Source: Planctomycetota bacterium (lineage in GTDB: Bacteria > Planctomycetota > Phycisphaerae > Sedimentisphaerales > Anaerobacaceae). Taken from it: a DNA stretch of 64,000 nucleotides. Positions within the stretch are counted from its first letter, which is position 1, and every line of letters starts with the position of its first letter. The notes beneath the pieces are model-generated. The model searched no databases. It was not told the DNA's origin and was given only the letters and a program-made list of their open reading frames with translations. Below, piece by piece: positions 7,801-17,764 of the stretch. Position numbers and translations under genes: made by a program. The stretch is taken from the NCBI GenBank assembly GCA_019456195.1, contig VRUK01000003.1, forward strand, positions 1 to 64,000. Direction: 5' to 3'.

Positions 7801-8750
7801 TGATTTGTAATTCAAGAATATCTGATATGGAAAATAAACCGGCAATTTTTATTTTACTGTTCTTTTTAGTTACAATCCCGGCTGCATCGGGATTTTGTGC
7901 TGAGACCCCACGAGAAAATCTGCTCTGGGACGGCTTTGTTCTGACGGGCGTTAATGGTCAAATAACTCCCACAGTTTTGCCTGGCAAAAGTGAAAAAGCA
8001 GTCGATAGTAACGCACCTATCGGGCGCGGCACGAAGCTTAATTCCAGCGAGAGTGGGTGGTTCTTTGAGTTCGAAACGGATGTGAACGATTTAAGAGCTA
8101 AAGCCCCTGCAGGGACCACCTTAAAGCTGCTGCCGTCGTCAACACTGGAGAAGTTGATTTCCGATGTTAACGAGCGTTCTGCCAATACTTACAGGCTCTC
8201 AGGCTGGGTTACAAAATACAAGGGCAGGAATTTTATTTTCCCGAATCATTTTCTGCCCGTTAGTACAATAATTAAACAACAGCCTAAAACAGATCAAAAA
8301 CCGGAAGAAGACATCCAAAGCACGCCTGAAAAAGAAGCTGAACAGCCTTCAGTAATTGAGCCGAACGATGTATTGTCCATGCCGAAGGAAATTATGGAAA
8401 GGCTCAAGACCGGGAGGATTGTCAGGCCCCCGACCCCGAGACGAACGCCGAACAAACAAAAAATAGTGTTAGAGCAGGATTCCATCCTGGCCGACAGGAG
8501 CGCATTTCTGGTCAAAGAGAAAGACGGTCGGCTTGTGTTCATTCTGGATGCCCTTGGCCGCAATACCCGGCCTGTATCGTTGCTGCTGCTGCCCTGCGAA
8601 GCGCTGGAACTGGCCGAACTTACACAATCCGCGATTCCCGAGCCAGTACGGTTTAAAATAGCGGGCCTTGTGACTAAGTATAAAGGCGAAAAATATCTTC
8701 TGTTGCAAAGGGCAACCCGCATCTACAGCCACGGCAACTTCGCAAGATAA
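7800..8750 (+). CDS. Secreted protein with two related domains, function unknown
   Basis: I do not recognise the family. The ATG at 7800 overlaps the stop of the previous gene by one base; ATG 7827 would give a cleaner signal peptide (MENKPAIFILLFFLV, then A-S-G-F-C-A). Two segments look like a duplication: one ends with SGWVTKYKGRNFIFPNHF and the other with AGLVTKYKGEKYLLLQRA. A proline-rich linker of about 60 residues separates them. The gene follows aconitase and a LOG protein with no gap. It is probably periplasmic or surface-located. Confidence 0.7.
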   Translation: MICNSRISDMENKPAIFILLFFLVTIPAASGFCAETPRENLLWDGFVLTGVNGQITPTVLPGKSEKAVDSNAPIGRGTKLNSSESGWFFEFETDVNDLRAKAPAGTTLKLLPSSTLEKLISDVNERSANTYRLSGWVTKYKGRNFIFPNHFLPVSTIIKQQPKTDQKPEEDIQSTPEKEAEQPSVIEPNDVLSMPKEIMERLKTGRIVRPPTPRRTPNKQKIVLEQDSILADRSAFLVKEKDGRLVFILDALGRNTRPVSLLLLPCEALELAELTQSAIPEPVRFKIAGLVTKYKGEKYLLLQRATRIYSHGNFAR

Positions 8751-8761
8751 AGGACTAACAA

Positions 8762-10096
8762 ATGCCCCAAGAACTCGACAAAATCCTTATTTCGCATGAA
8801 CAGCCAGACTTCCCAAACAAGTTGGGTGGGTTTCTCAACTCAAAGTTTGGATTGTCACATTTCGGCATGGGTGCTTCTCATATTAAAAACAGACGAAAAG
8901 TCGAAGAGATTCTTGATGAATTTGTAGAAAACGAAAATAAAGTTGCTGAGGTGTTGGCAAAATACACAAAGATGTTTGATAAAGTTAATTTGACACCTGA
9001 GCAATTTCGTATTTCTAAAGAAGACTTAGAAAAAGCCCACGCTGAAATTAGCCCAGATTTATTGGATTCAGTCCGTAAGGCAATTGGAAATGTACGCAGG
9101 TATCAGAAAGAAGTATTCGTTGGCAATAACAGGGACTGTACCGGATCCACGGGGATAAAATACACACCAATAAAACGAGTTGGCATTTGTGTGCCGGGTG
9201 CTTCAGCGCCACTGCCATCTACCGTGATAATGTGTGCAGTACCTGCGCAGGTAGCAGGGGTGAAGGAGATAGTCGTAGTATCGCCGCCAAGATATAAGGA
9301 TAGCATACATCCAGTAACTTTAGCGGTTTGTCATGAACTTGGCATTGATGAGGTTTATCGAGTCGGCGGTGCACAGGCTATAGCTGTACTTACATTTGAA
9401 AATAAAACAATTAAAGAGGTAGATAAAATTGTTGGGCCGGGTAACCAATGGGTTCAAACAGCAAAGCAATTGGTATTTGGGACAGTTGGTATTGATTCGA
9501 TAGCTGGTCCAAGCGAGGTATTGATAATCGCAAATGACAAAGCCAATCCTGCTTGGGTAGCGGCTGACATGCTCAGTCAGGCTGAGCATAATCCAGGTTG
9601 TGCATTTGTTTTTTCAACTTCCCAGAAAGTGGCGGGTCATGTCCTTGAAGAACTGAAAAAACAGGTGGTGCAGTTAAATCGCTCTAAGGAAACAATCGAA
9701 TGCCTAAAAGCACATAGTGGCATTGCTGTTTTTGCGAACATGGGAGACTTAATTGAAAAGGCTAATGAGTTTACTGCAGAACACTTACAAATCCAATGCG
9801 GCGAGCAAAGCAGAGAAATCGCAGACAAAATCGAAAATGCCGGCGCAATATTTATAGGTGATTACAGCCCTGTTGCAGTGGGTGATTACTGGGCAGGCCC
9901 CAGTCATACCCTTCCGACCGGAACGACGGCAAAGTTTTTCAGCCCTTTAAGTGCCAATGACTTTATCAAGTCAACAAGTATTATCGAATACGATAAGAAG
10001 AAATTGGCCGAAAGCGCCGATGATATTATTCGCCTGGCCGAGGTCGAAGGCCTCGACGCACACGCTAAAAGCATCAGGATAAGACAGCAGGATTAA
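8762..10096 (+). CDS. hisD: Histidinol dehydrogenase
   Basis: HisD (444 residues) catalyses the last two oxidation steps of histidine synthesis, from L-histidinol to L-histidine, with NAD and zinc. Family motifs are clear: CVPGASAPLPSTVIM, VGPGNQWVQTAK, GPSEVLIIAND, SQAEHNPGC and the catalytic EHLQIQ. AAAGGA lies about nine bases before the ATG. The gene stands apart from hisF and hisH at 42-43.4 kb. Its codons are visibly richer in A and T at third positions than those of the aconitase gene upstream, which could mean separate ancestry. Confidence 0.95.
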   Translation: MPQELDKILISHEQPDFPNKLGGFLNSKFGLSHFGMGASHIKNRRKVEEILDEFVENENKVAEVLAKYTKMFDKVNLTPEQFRISKEDLEKAHAEISPDLLDSVRKAIGNVRRYQKEVFVGNNRDCTGSTGIKYTPIKRVGICVPGASAPLPSTVIMCAVPAQVAGVKEIVVVSPPRYKDSIHPVTLAVCHELGIDEVYRVGGAQAIAVLTFENKTIKEVDKIVGPGNQWVQTAKQLVFGTVGIDSIAGPSEVLIIANDKANPAWVAADMLSQAEHNPGCAFVFSTSQKVAGHVLEELKKQVVQLNRSKETIECLKAHSGIAVFANMGDLIEKANEFTAEHLQIQCGEQSREIADKIENAGAIFIGDYSPVAVGDYWAGPSHTLPTGTTAKFFSPLSANDFIKSTSIIEYDKKKLAESADDIIRLAEVEGLDAHAKSIRIRQQD

Positions 10097-10111
10097 TCTC
10101 TTAGCAGAAAG

Positions 10112-11140
10112 TTACACTTCCCAGTTGAGTCTTTCCTGATACCGCCAGTAAAACCGCCCCAGCAAATGAGCTACGACTAAGAAAATGTACATTATGAAGT
10201 AACCGGACAAAAAGGCTACCCATTCACTTTGCAGTAACCGGAGTATGAATATAACGCTCAGCGCAATCGCCCATAAGATGATGACCAATGCAAGGTATAT
10301 GAAATGAGTACGGAAAACTGAGCCGATAAGCAAAAGTGGATTAAGACCGCGAATGGAATCAAACATAGTGACGGCCAATAAACCTATCGGTAGAAAGAAA
10401 ATCGCTAAAGCCAGTAAAGACCAGAAAGTTGCGTCGGTTCTATCGGTCTTGATGTAATAATAACCCACTGGCCCCGCAAAGATGAGTATGCATAAGAGCA
10501 AGCAGAACAGTTGACCTAACAACTCGCCCAAACCCGGGGAATTAGCAAAAGTTTCTGGTGCCCGAATCCCGCCTTCCGCACTGTCACGAATACATTCGGC
10601 AAGGTACCATAAGAAGTACATACTGATGACGAAATTTATAAGCATACTAAACGGCAGTGCAAGAATACCAAAAGGACCCAGTAAGCCTACAAAAATGTTA
10701 ATCAGTAGTGGTATTATGATTATAATTCCCAAAGTTATCTGGCCCGGTGTGCAAATCGGATAAAGGAATATATCGATAAGCCACGGCAGTTTGCGCTCGG
10801 GCGGAAGCTCTGTGTCGTCCGAAGGTTCTTCCTCAGGCTCATGATTGTATTCGGAGGTATTCCCGGAGGTATCAGGATGGCCGGATGGTAGGTCTTGAGT
10901 TTTGTCTTTTTGCGGCATATCCAGCAGGGCCAAATCGTAAGCCGAACTTTTCGAGCCGACTTCGGCAGCTACGGAATCATTGTGATTTATAAGGTCGCCT
11001 GCGGTCTGTATTTCCGGAACGACAACGATATTCTTACACTTGGGGCATTTGCCTTTTTTGCCTGCGTTGTTTTTGTGAACGCTGAACTTGCCGCCGCAGT
11101 TTCCACACCGAAACTTAATCACAGAATCCGCATCATCCAC
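10112..11140 (-). CDS. Zinc-ribbon multi-pass membrane protein (paralogue A)
   Basis: The protein has 342 residues. Residues 10-40 form a zinc ribbon (CGNCGG and CPKC) of the kind found at the N-termini of many planctomycete proteins. An acidic linker of about 90 residues follows, then around six hydrophobic segments and the conserved end GRFYWRYQERLNW. The start is GTG at 11140, preceded by GGGAG. It is the last gene of the minus-strand run and a paralogue of 11284-12291. The function is unknown; a role in membrane organisation or transport is a guess. Confidence 0.75.
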   Translation of the reverse strand: MDDADSVIKFRCGNCGGKFSVHKNNAGKKGKCPKCKNIVVVPEIQTAGDLINHNDSVAAEVGSKSSAYDLALLDMPQKDKTQDLPSGHPDTSGNTSEYNHEPEEEPSDDTELPPERKLPWLIDIFLYPICTPGQITLGIIIIIPLLINIFVGLLGPFGILALPFSMLINFVISMYFLWYLAECIRDSAEGGIRAPETFANSPGLGELLGQLFCLLLCILIFAGPVGYYYIKTDRTDATFWSLLALAIFFLPIGLLAVTMFDSIRGLNPLLLIGSVFRTHFIYLALVIILWAIALSVIFILRLLQSEWVAFLSGYFIMYIFLVVAHLLGRFYWRYQERLNWEV

Positions 11141-11283
11141 TTTTTAATCTCCCTTTTTTCAGCTCTTAAATCCGTCGATCCGGCCGCCGGACGGGCCGGC
11201 AATGCTTTCAAACCGCTCTATCAGATAAGACGCTTTGGAGACGATTTTATTCAACCTAAATTAACTTCGACTATTTTTTTAGC

Positions 11284-12291
11284 TTACAGGTCCCAGTTAA
11301 GTTTATCCTGATACCGCCAGTAGAAACGTCCCAGAAGATGGCCGTCTATTAATGCTGTATAGATAATGACAAAACGAAAGATAATATTCGAAAATAGTGA
11401 CTCCTGAGCTTGTGCGGGTATCATCCGGATTAATAAGACCTGTAAGACGAGTAAAATAGTAAGACCGAGATACGGGTAGAATGTATTGGAGATCGACTTG
11501 GTAAACGTGCGGAAATTAAGACCGCGACCTGAGTCGTGCATAAGAACGGACAACAAAGCCATCGGATAAAAGAAAACGGCAAAGCCCAGCAAAAACCAGG
11601 AGATTATGTTCATTTTTCCGACTGTTATCCTATAAAGAACAAACGGACCCAAAAAAACCGCGAAACAACCAATTATATTTACCACCTGCCCGAACATGTC
11701 GCCTAAAGTGGGAATCCCGCCTAATCCCTGTGGTGCTCGTACCCAGCCGCCGGCACTCTCGCGGACACACTCGGCGAGATACCAGTATATGTATAGAAAT
11801 ATGAGGATCTTCACAAAAAAACCTGCAATACTGAAGAGAAAAGCAAGCAAGTACGGAAGTATGCTCTCCAGAGAATCTATTAACTGTGGTACTAAGATAA
11901 AAATCGCAAGATGTTTCAGGCCCGGCCAATTGAAAGGATACAGAAATATGTCTATTAACCAGGGGGCTTTGCGCAGGGCGGCGGGATCGGTTTCTTGTGG
12001 CGGTTCTTCTTCAATTTCCTCTTCGGATTCGCGGGCCTCCTCGGAGGCGATAGCTTCGACCATTTGTTTGTGCTTGAGAATGTTTTGTTCCTGGATATTC
12101 AAAAGGCTTGAATCATAAGCGGAATATCTGGAGCTGGTTTGTGTTGTGCCCGTGTTCTCTGGTTTTGAAATGAAGATTATGTAATAACAATTGGGGCATC
12201 GAATATTCTTGCCCGCGTAGCTTTCCGAGACGGTGGATTTATAGCCGCAGTTTTCACAGTTAAACCTAACAAAAGGATCCGCCTCACTCAC
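11284..12291 (-). CDS. Zinc-ribbon multi-pass membrane protein (paralogue B)
   Basis: The protein of about 335 residues shares its whole architecture with paralogue A: a zinc ribbon (CENCGY ... CPNC), a Glu-rich linker, about six membrane segments and the end GRFYWRYQDKLNW. The TTG at 12297 also fits the frame, but GTG at 12291 has AGGA at the right distance and gives MSEADPFVRF, aligning exactly with MDDADSVIKF of paralogue A. It lies just downstream of alaS, so it is probably co-transcribed. No function is assigned. Confidence 0.75.
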   Translation of the reverse strand: MSEADPFVRFNCENCGYKSTVSESYAGKNIRCPNCYYIIFISKPENTGTTQTSSRYSAYDSSLLNIQEQNILKHKQMVEAIASEEARESEEEIEEEPPQETDPAALRKAPWLIDIFLYPFNWPGLKHLAIFILVPQLIDSLESILPYLLAFLFSIAGFFVKILIFLYIYWYLAECVRESAGGWVRAPQGLGGIPTLGDMFGQVVNIIGCFAVFLGPFVLYRITVGKMNIISWFLLGFAVFFYPMALLSVLMHDSGRGLNFRTFTKSISNTFYPYLGLTILLVLQVLLIRMIPAQAQESLFSNIIFRFVIIYTALIDGHLLGRFYWRYQDKLNWDL

Positions 12292-12334
12292 TTTCAATCC
12301 TGCCTTTCCGGAGCATTGAAATCAGAATAAGCGA

Positions 12335-15055
12335 TTAAGCACTCGCCAGTTTTTCTTTTATAAGTTCCGATGCTTTTTTGAGAGCATCGTCTATTTTTTT
12401 TGGATTTTTTCCACCGGCCTGTGCTATTTGGGGCCGGCCTCCACCCCCGCCGCCGATTATAGGGGCTGTTTCCTTGACGATGTCACCGGCCTTTAGACCT
12501 TTCTTAATAACATCATCGGTCATACCCGCAAGCAGTGTCGCCTTGTCGCCGTCGCCGAAGCCCAAAACAATAGCGGCTGATTTCGCCTTCTTCTTAAGCA
12601 TATCGACCGCTTCTCGCGCCTGCTCGATCTGTGCTCCCTGCAGTTGGCCGATTATTATGGAAGTCTCGCCGACCTTTTCGCATTTTTGAAGGAGTTCTTT
12701 CGCCTCGGTCATAACGTCCGAGCCCGAAGCCTTTGCCGCCGTCTTTAGTTCCTTCGAAAGTTTTTTATTTTCCTTTATCAACTGGCCGACCCTGTCAATC
12801 AGCCCTTCGGTCGGGACCTTCAAAATTGCCGAAAGCTCATCGACGATGTCACTTGCCTTTTCAAAGTAGCTGTTAAGGCCCGAGCCCGTCAGTGCCGTAA
12901 TCCTGCGAACGCCTGCCGAGATGCTCTCTTCTTTGATTATCTTGAAATCGCCGATGGCTCCGAGTCTGTCAACGTGTGTGCCGCCGCAGAATTCCCGGCT
13001 AAAGGCCTCGGTGATTTGGTCCTTACCCTCTGCGCCGATAGCCACTACCCGGACGTCGTTTCCGTATTTTTCACCGAACAGCGCCATTGCACCCATTTGT
13101 TGCGCCTTTTCTTTGGGCATTACCACCCAGGTTAACGGCAGGTCGGAATTGATTTTTTCTCTTGCCAATTCTTCGACCTTTTTCAGCTCTTTGGAGGTGG
13201 GAGCCTTGGGACAAGTAAAGTCGAATCTCAAATAGTCCGGCCCGACAAAACTGCCCTGCTGGGCTGCGGATTTACCGAGAACCTGCTGCAAAGTCCACTG
13301 GAGCAGGTGGGTCGCGGTATGGTTTTTCTTTATCGCGTCCCTGTCTTTGCTTACGACTGCTTTTACATTTTGGCCCGGGCCAAAAGAACCTTCGACAACT
13401 TTACCTCGATGAATGATACAGTTGGCTATTTTTGCAGTGTCTTCGACGACGAATTTAGCGTTGTCCGATTCTATAACGCCGCAATCACCAACCTGGCCGC
13501 CCGCCTCGGCATAGAAACAGGTTTCATCAAGAATCAGGCAGACCTCTGCACCGGCTTCGATACTGCCCTGGTCCTTAAAGCCGCCGTCGTCAAGCCAGCC
13601 GATTACTTTGCTCTGGCAGCTATTACTATGATATTTGTGGACATCTTCGGTCCTCGGTAATTCGGTATCTGTCAGTGCCGCCGCGAGTGAATCATTTTTT
13701 TGAGCCGCTCTTGCCCGCTGTCGCTGGGCTTCCATTAGTTCGTCAAACTTCGCCGTATCGACCTTCAGGTTACGCTCCATGGCCATAAGCTCGGTCAAAT
13801 CGAGCGGGAAGCCGAATGTGTCATAGAGCTGGAAAGCGTCTTCGCCGTTGACAATTTTCTTTATTGATTCTTGTGCGCGTTGAGCGGCGCCGTTGAAAAT
13901 TTCGATGCCCCTGTCAAGCGTTCTTCCGAAGCTCACCTCCTCGGATTCGATTACCGTTGAGACGTAGTCGGCCCTTTCTCTTATCTCGCCGAACGTATCG
14001 CCCAGGCAATCGACGACCACAGGAACGAGCTTGTACAAAAACGGCTCGTGCATTCCTAATTCTCTGCCGAACCTCGAAGCCCGGCGGAGTATGCGGCGAA
14101 TCACGTATCCCCGACCTTCGTTGGAGGGAATCGCTCCGTCGGTTATCGAAAAGACAAGAGAGCGAATATGGTCGGCTATTACTCTAAAGGCGTTGTCTGT
14201 TTTATTGCCGAGTTTCGATGTATATTTGTGGCCGGTGATACTGCTCGTGTAATCGATTATGGGCATAAATAAATCGGTATCGTAGTTGCTCTGCTTGTTC
14301 TGTAGCACAGCCACAATTCTTTCGAGACCTGCACCGGTGTCAACGTACTTGCGGTTGAGAGGCACCAGCTTGCCGTCAGGCAGGCGATTGAACTGTATGA
14401 AGACAAGATTCCATAACTCGATGTATCTGGCGCAGCCGCTGTTGACCCGACAATCATGGCCCGGAACATTTTTCATATCACACATCTCAGGACCGAGGTC
14501 GATGTGTATTTCGCTGCACGGCCCACAGGGACCTGACTTGCCCATTTCCCAGAAGTTGTCTTTTTTACCGCAGGCAAGCACCCTCTCGGCGGGTATCGAC
14601 GTTACCTTGGTCCATAAGTTCGCTGCCTCTTCGTCTTCAGGCAGACCGTCGGCTCTGTCACCTGCAAAAACCGTCGCCCAAAGGCGCTCCGGTTTGATTC
14701 CCCAAACGTCGGTGAAAAGCTCCCAGGCCCATTGGATTGCCTCGGCCTTGAAATAATCATCGAACGACCAGTTGCCTAACATTTCAAAAAACGTGTGGTG
14801 ATAAGTGTCTTTACCAACTTCTTCGAGGTCGTTGTGCTTGCCGCTTACACGCAGGCACTTTTGAGTGTTCGCTGCTCTCGGATACTCCGGTGGAGTAAGT
14901 CCGAGGAAGATGTCTTTGAATTGATTCATTCCCGCGTTGGCAAAAAGCAGACTCTGGTCGCCGATGGGAACTATGGGCGAGCTGGGGACAAATTCATGGC
15001 CTTTGCTTTTGAAAAAGTCTATAAAGCTGCTTCTTATTTGCTTCGCACTTGACAT
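12335..15055 (-). CDS. alaS: Alanine--tRNA ligase
   Basis: The 906-residue enzyme charges tRNA-Ala and edits mischarged Ser and Gly. The N-terminal class II core (FFKSKGHEFVPSSPIVP), the editing-site zinc ligands in KNHTATHLL and CGGTHVDRLG, and the C-terminal glycine-rich GGGGGGRP segment are all present, so the protein is full length. It lies directly downstream of recA on the same strand, a common arrangement in bacteria. Confidence 0.97.
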   Translation of the reverse strand: MSSAKQIRSSFIDFFKSKGHEFVPSSPIVPIGDQSLLFANAGMNQFKDIFLGLTPPEYPRAANTQKCLRVSGKHNDLEEVGKDTYHHTFFEMLGNWSFDDYFKAEAIQWAWELFTDVWGIKPERLWATVFAGDRADGLPEDEEAANLWTKVTSIPAERVLACGKKDNFWEMGKSGPCGPCSEIHIDLGPEMCDMKNVPGHDCRVNSGCARYIELWNLVFIQFNRLPDGKLVPLNRKYVDTGAGLERIVAVLQNKQSNYDTDLFMPIIDYTSSITGHKYTSKLGNKTDNAFRVIADHIRSLVFSITDGAIPSNEGRGYVIRRILRRASRFGRELGMHEPFLYKLVPVVVDCLGDTFGEIRERADYVSTVIESEEVSFGRTLDRGIEIFNGAAQRAQESIKKIVNGEDAFQLYDTFGFPLDLTELMAMERNLKVDTAKFDELMEAQRQRARAAQKNDSLAAALTDTELPRTEDVHKYHSNSCQSKVIGWLDDGGFKDQGSIEAGAEVCLILDETCFYAEAGGQVGDCGVIESDNAKFVVEDTAKIANCIIHRGKVVEGSFGPGQNVKAVVSKDRDAIKKNHTATHLLQWTLQQVLGKSAAQQGSFVGPDYLRFDFTCPKAPTSKELKKVEELAREKINSDLPLTWVVMPKEKAQQMGAMALFGEKYGNDVRVVAIGAEGKDQITEAFSREFCGGTHVDRLGAIGDFKIIKEESISAGVRRITALTGSGLNSYFEKASDIVDELSAILKVPTEGLIDRVGQLIKENKKLSKELKTAAKASGSDVMTEAKELLQKCEKVGETSIIIGQLQGAQIEQAREAVDMLKKKAKSAAIVLGFGDGDKATLLAGMTDDVIKKGLKAGDIVKETAPIIGGGGGGRPQIAQAGGKNPKKIDDALKKASELIKEKLASA

Positions 15056-15127
15056 TTGGTATTTCGTTTACTCTCTCGATAATTATTTACTTGTTTTTCT
15101 TCGTCGCCTTTACGAAATAACTGCTAA

Positions 15128-16201
15128 TTAATCATCAGTCTCAATAATTAAGCCTTTGGAGACGAGAACTTTATGTTTTATTTCCTCGCACAAATCCTTG
15201 TTTTCGATCAGGAATTTTTTGGCGTTTTCTCTGCCCTGCCCAAGCCGTATTTCACCATAATTCAGCCAGGCGCCGCTTTTATCTACGACATCACAACTGG
15301 CCGCCAAATCGATCAAGTCACCCTCATAGCTGATTCCGCCGTCGAACATAATATCGAACTCGGCGTCACGGAAAGGCGGTGCGATTTTGTTCTTTACCAC
15401 CCTTGCCCTTACTCTCGAGCCTACGGCGCTGGTGGCGTCCTTTATGGTTGTTATCCGCCGCAGGTCGATTCGGACAGAGGTGTAAAATTTCAGCGCCCTT
15501 CCGCCGGGTGTGGTTTCCGGATTGCCGAACATAACGCCGATTTTCATGCGAATTTGATTTATGAAAACAAGGGAGGTTTTGCTTTTGCTGATTATACTGG
15601 TCAGCTTGCGCATCGCCAGGGACATTAACCTTGCCTGCCGTCCCACGTGCATGTCACCCATCTCGCCTTCGATCTCGGCTTTCGGCGTCAGTGCCGCGAC
15701 TGAGTCAACGATTATGACATCGATGGAATTGGACCTTACCAGCATCTCAACAATGTCGAGTGCCTGCTCGCCTGTGTCCGGCTGGCTGACCAGCAAACCG
15801 CTTACATCTACGCCGAGCCTTTTGGCCCAGGTTATATCAAGAGCATGTTCGGCATCGATGAACGCCGCAACCCCGCCCATCCGCTGAGCGCTGGCGATAA
15901 CGTGAAGAGCCAGTGTCGTTTTGCCGGACGACTCCGGACCGAACAACTCGGTAACTCTGCCGCGCGGGATGCCTACACCGCCGAGGGCTAAATCCAGTGA
16001 TATTGAGCCGGTGGGTATACCTTCGATTTTGGCGTAGCAGTGCTCGTCCATCTGCATAATCGCGCCTTGGCCGTATTGCTTTTCTATCTGTGCGATTACA
16101 CGTTCCAGAGCGTCTTCCTTACTTGTTGATTTGGGTTTCAAGGGTTCTACCTTGCCTTTTGGCGATTTGGACGTTGTCTGAGTTCTTTTTGTCTTTGCCA
16201 T
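15128..16201 (-). CDS. recA: Recombinase RecA
   Basis: RecA (357 residues) forms filaments on single-stranded DNA and drives homologous recombination and the SOS response. The Walker A motif GPESSGKT is at residues 88-95, and [19 protein letters not shown] and the DNA-binding loop [18 protein letters not shown] follow. The Lys-rich start [12 protein letters not shown] is somewhat long. GGAGAAAAACAA precedes the ATG. I see no clear LexA-type operator in the short gap before it. Confidence 0.98.
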   Translation of the reverse strand: MAKTKRTQTTSKSPKGKVEPLKPKSTSKEDALERVIAQIEKQYGQGAIMQMDEHCYAKIEGIPTGSISLDLALGGVGIPRGRVTELFGPESSGKTTLALHVIASAQRMGGVAAFIDAEHALDITWAKRLGVDVSGLLVSQPDTGEQALDIVEMLVRSNSIDVIIVDSVAALTPKAEIEGEMGDMHVGRQARLMSLAMRKLTSIISKSKTSLVFINQIRMKIGVMFGNPETTPGGRALKFYTSVRIDLRRITTIKDATSAVGSRVRARVVKNKIAPPFRDAEFDIMFDGGISYEGDLIDLAASCDVVDKSGAWLNYGEIRLGQGRENAKKFLIENKDLCEEIKHKVLVSKGLIIETDD

Positions 16202-16259
16202 TTGTTTTTCTCCTGTTTCTAATCTCGCTTATGGGTTTATATTCTTTGTCTTAATTTTA

Positions 16260-16826
16260 TTATTGCAGTTTATAATTTCCCAGCACAGTATAAACGGGGC
16301 CTTTCGGTGTCAACTGACTTTGATAAACCGAAACAGAATCAGCCGATACGGTCCCGAGCTTAAAATCCTTGTATCCTTCGGTCATTTGCGCCAGTTTAAC
16401 ACCTGCTTTTGAGTTTCTCACCCTGCATAGAGTTAGATGGCCGGAAAACTTTCTTGTTTCCCCGGGCCAGCCCGCCGAAGCCAGCTCCTGCTCAAGGTCG
16501 CTTTGTAATTGTATCAGATTTTCGCAGTTTTGTCCCGTACCAACCCATAAAACTCTGGCACTTCTGCCTCCGAAATATCCGACCGTTTCCACCTCCAACT
16601 CGAAATCCTCGTGCCTGCTCGCGACCTCTTGCGTTATCTTACATACATCTACGGTCTGTACATCTTTAATTTCACCTAAGAAATTCAAAGTCAAATGCAT
16701 CACATCAGGATTTACCCATTTGACATCGCCTTTTTTTATATCAACTTTGCTGCGCATCTCATTTTGCAGTCTGCTCAGGGCCTTTCTGATTTGCTCGTCG
16801 ATATCTATTGCTATAAATACTCGCAT
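16260..16826 (-). CDS. thpR: RNA 2',3'-cyclic phosphodiesterase
   Basis: This 188-residue protein belongs to the 2H phosphoesterase family, historically called 2'-5' RNA ligase. Both active-site motifs are intact: H-L-T-L with His 44 and H-L-T-L with His 130. It opens 2',3'-cyclic phosphates at RNA ends. The gene is often found close to recA, as here, and lies in the same minus-strand run with 14 bases to the preceding PfkB gene. Confidence 0.92.
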   Translation of the reverse strand: MRVFIAIDIDEQIRKALSRLQNEMRSKVDIKKGDVKWVNPDVMHLTLNFLGEIKDVQTVDVCKITQEVASRHEDFELEVETVGYFGGRSARVLWVGTGQNCENLIQLQSDLEQELASAGWPGETRKFSGHLTLCRVRNSKAGVKLAQMTEGYKDFKLGTVSADSVSVYQSQLTPKGPVYTVLGNYKLQ

Positions 16827-16840
16827 TTAACTGTTGCCGG

Positions 16841-17746
16841 TTAAAAAGTTGTAAGTTTTCGCAGAGTTTCAAATCTCCTGTCAATATCGGCCCTGTCTAT
16901 GGAGGTTAATCCGCTCAGTGAAAAACCTGCAATGGAAAATGAGGCAGCCACGGTGCCGTATGCAATTGCTTTCTTTAGCGTCTCGAAATCTGCTTTGCCG
17001 CTTTGTGCCAGACAGCCCATAAATCCTCCTGCGAAGCAGTCACCTGCTCCTGTCGGGTCTTTAACGTCTGTCGCCGGATAGGCGGGCAGAATAAATTTAT
17101 CTCCACTGGCATTGCACATTATTGAGCCGGATTCGCCTTTTTTAAGAATCACGACACTCGGCCCCATATTCAAAATTATTTCCCCGGCCTTTATCAGGTT
17201 GCTCTGGCCCGCTAACATTCTTGCCTCGTCTTCGTTGATCATCAAACAGTCGATTTTTTTCAAAAGTGCTTTTAAGTCATCCAGGTTGTTTTCGATCCAG
17301 AGGTTCATCGTATCAACAGCTACAAACTCAGGCTCATCGACTTGTTCGAGCAATTGCTCCTGAAGGGCTGGCGCTGTGTTAGCGAGGAAAACGAATTTAC
17401 TGTCTTTAAATTCCCCGGGCACACTCGGCGGCGCCTCGGCGAGAACATTTAGTTCTGTAAAATCCGTGGTTCTGTCGTCCATGTTTTCGTGATAAGTGCC
17501 TGCCCAGCGAAAGGTTTTGCTTTGCTTTCGGACCTCAAGGCCCGTAAGGTCCACGTCTCTGCCGTCAAATACCTTTGTCAGATCAAACGGACAGTCCGCC
17601 CCGACAACACCTACGAACCGGACGGGCGCGAAAAAGCTCGCCGACATACTGAAATAAATAGATGAGCCGCCGAGACAGTTCTCACTCACGCCGTAAGGCG
17701 TCTTAACTGTATCAATTCCTATAGAGCCTGTTACTAATAATGACAT
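16841..17746 (-). CDS. PfkB-family sugar or nucleoside kinase
   Basis: The protein of 301 residues is a ribokinase-type (PfkB) kinase. The C-terminal signature DPTGAGDCFAGG contains the catalytic Asp near residue 236, and NEDEARML is the usual mid-protein motif. N-terminal Gly residues (GGSSIYFS) fit the substrate pocket. The substrate cannot be read from sequence. It stands between gltX and thpR with short gaps on both sides. Confidence 0.88.
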   Translation of the reverse strand: MSLLVTGSIGIDTVKTPYGVSENCLGGSSIYFSMSASFFAPVRFVGVVGADCPFDLTKVFDGRDVDLTGLEVRKQSKTFRWAGTYHENMDDRTTDFTELNVLAEAPPSVPGEFKDSKFVFLANTAPALQEQLLEQVDEPEFVAVDTMNLWIENNLDDLKALLKKIDCLMINEDEARMLAGQSNLIKAGEIILNMGPSVVILKKGESGSIMCNASGDKFILPAYPATDVKDPTGAGDCFAGGFMGCLAQSGKADFETLKKAIAYGTVAASFSIAGFSLSGLTSIDRADIDRRFETLRKLTTF

Positions 17747-17764
17747 TCCTGTATTTTTCTCCTT

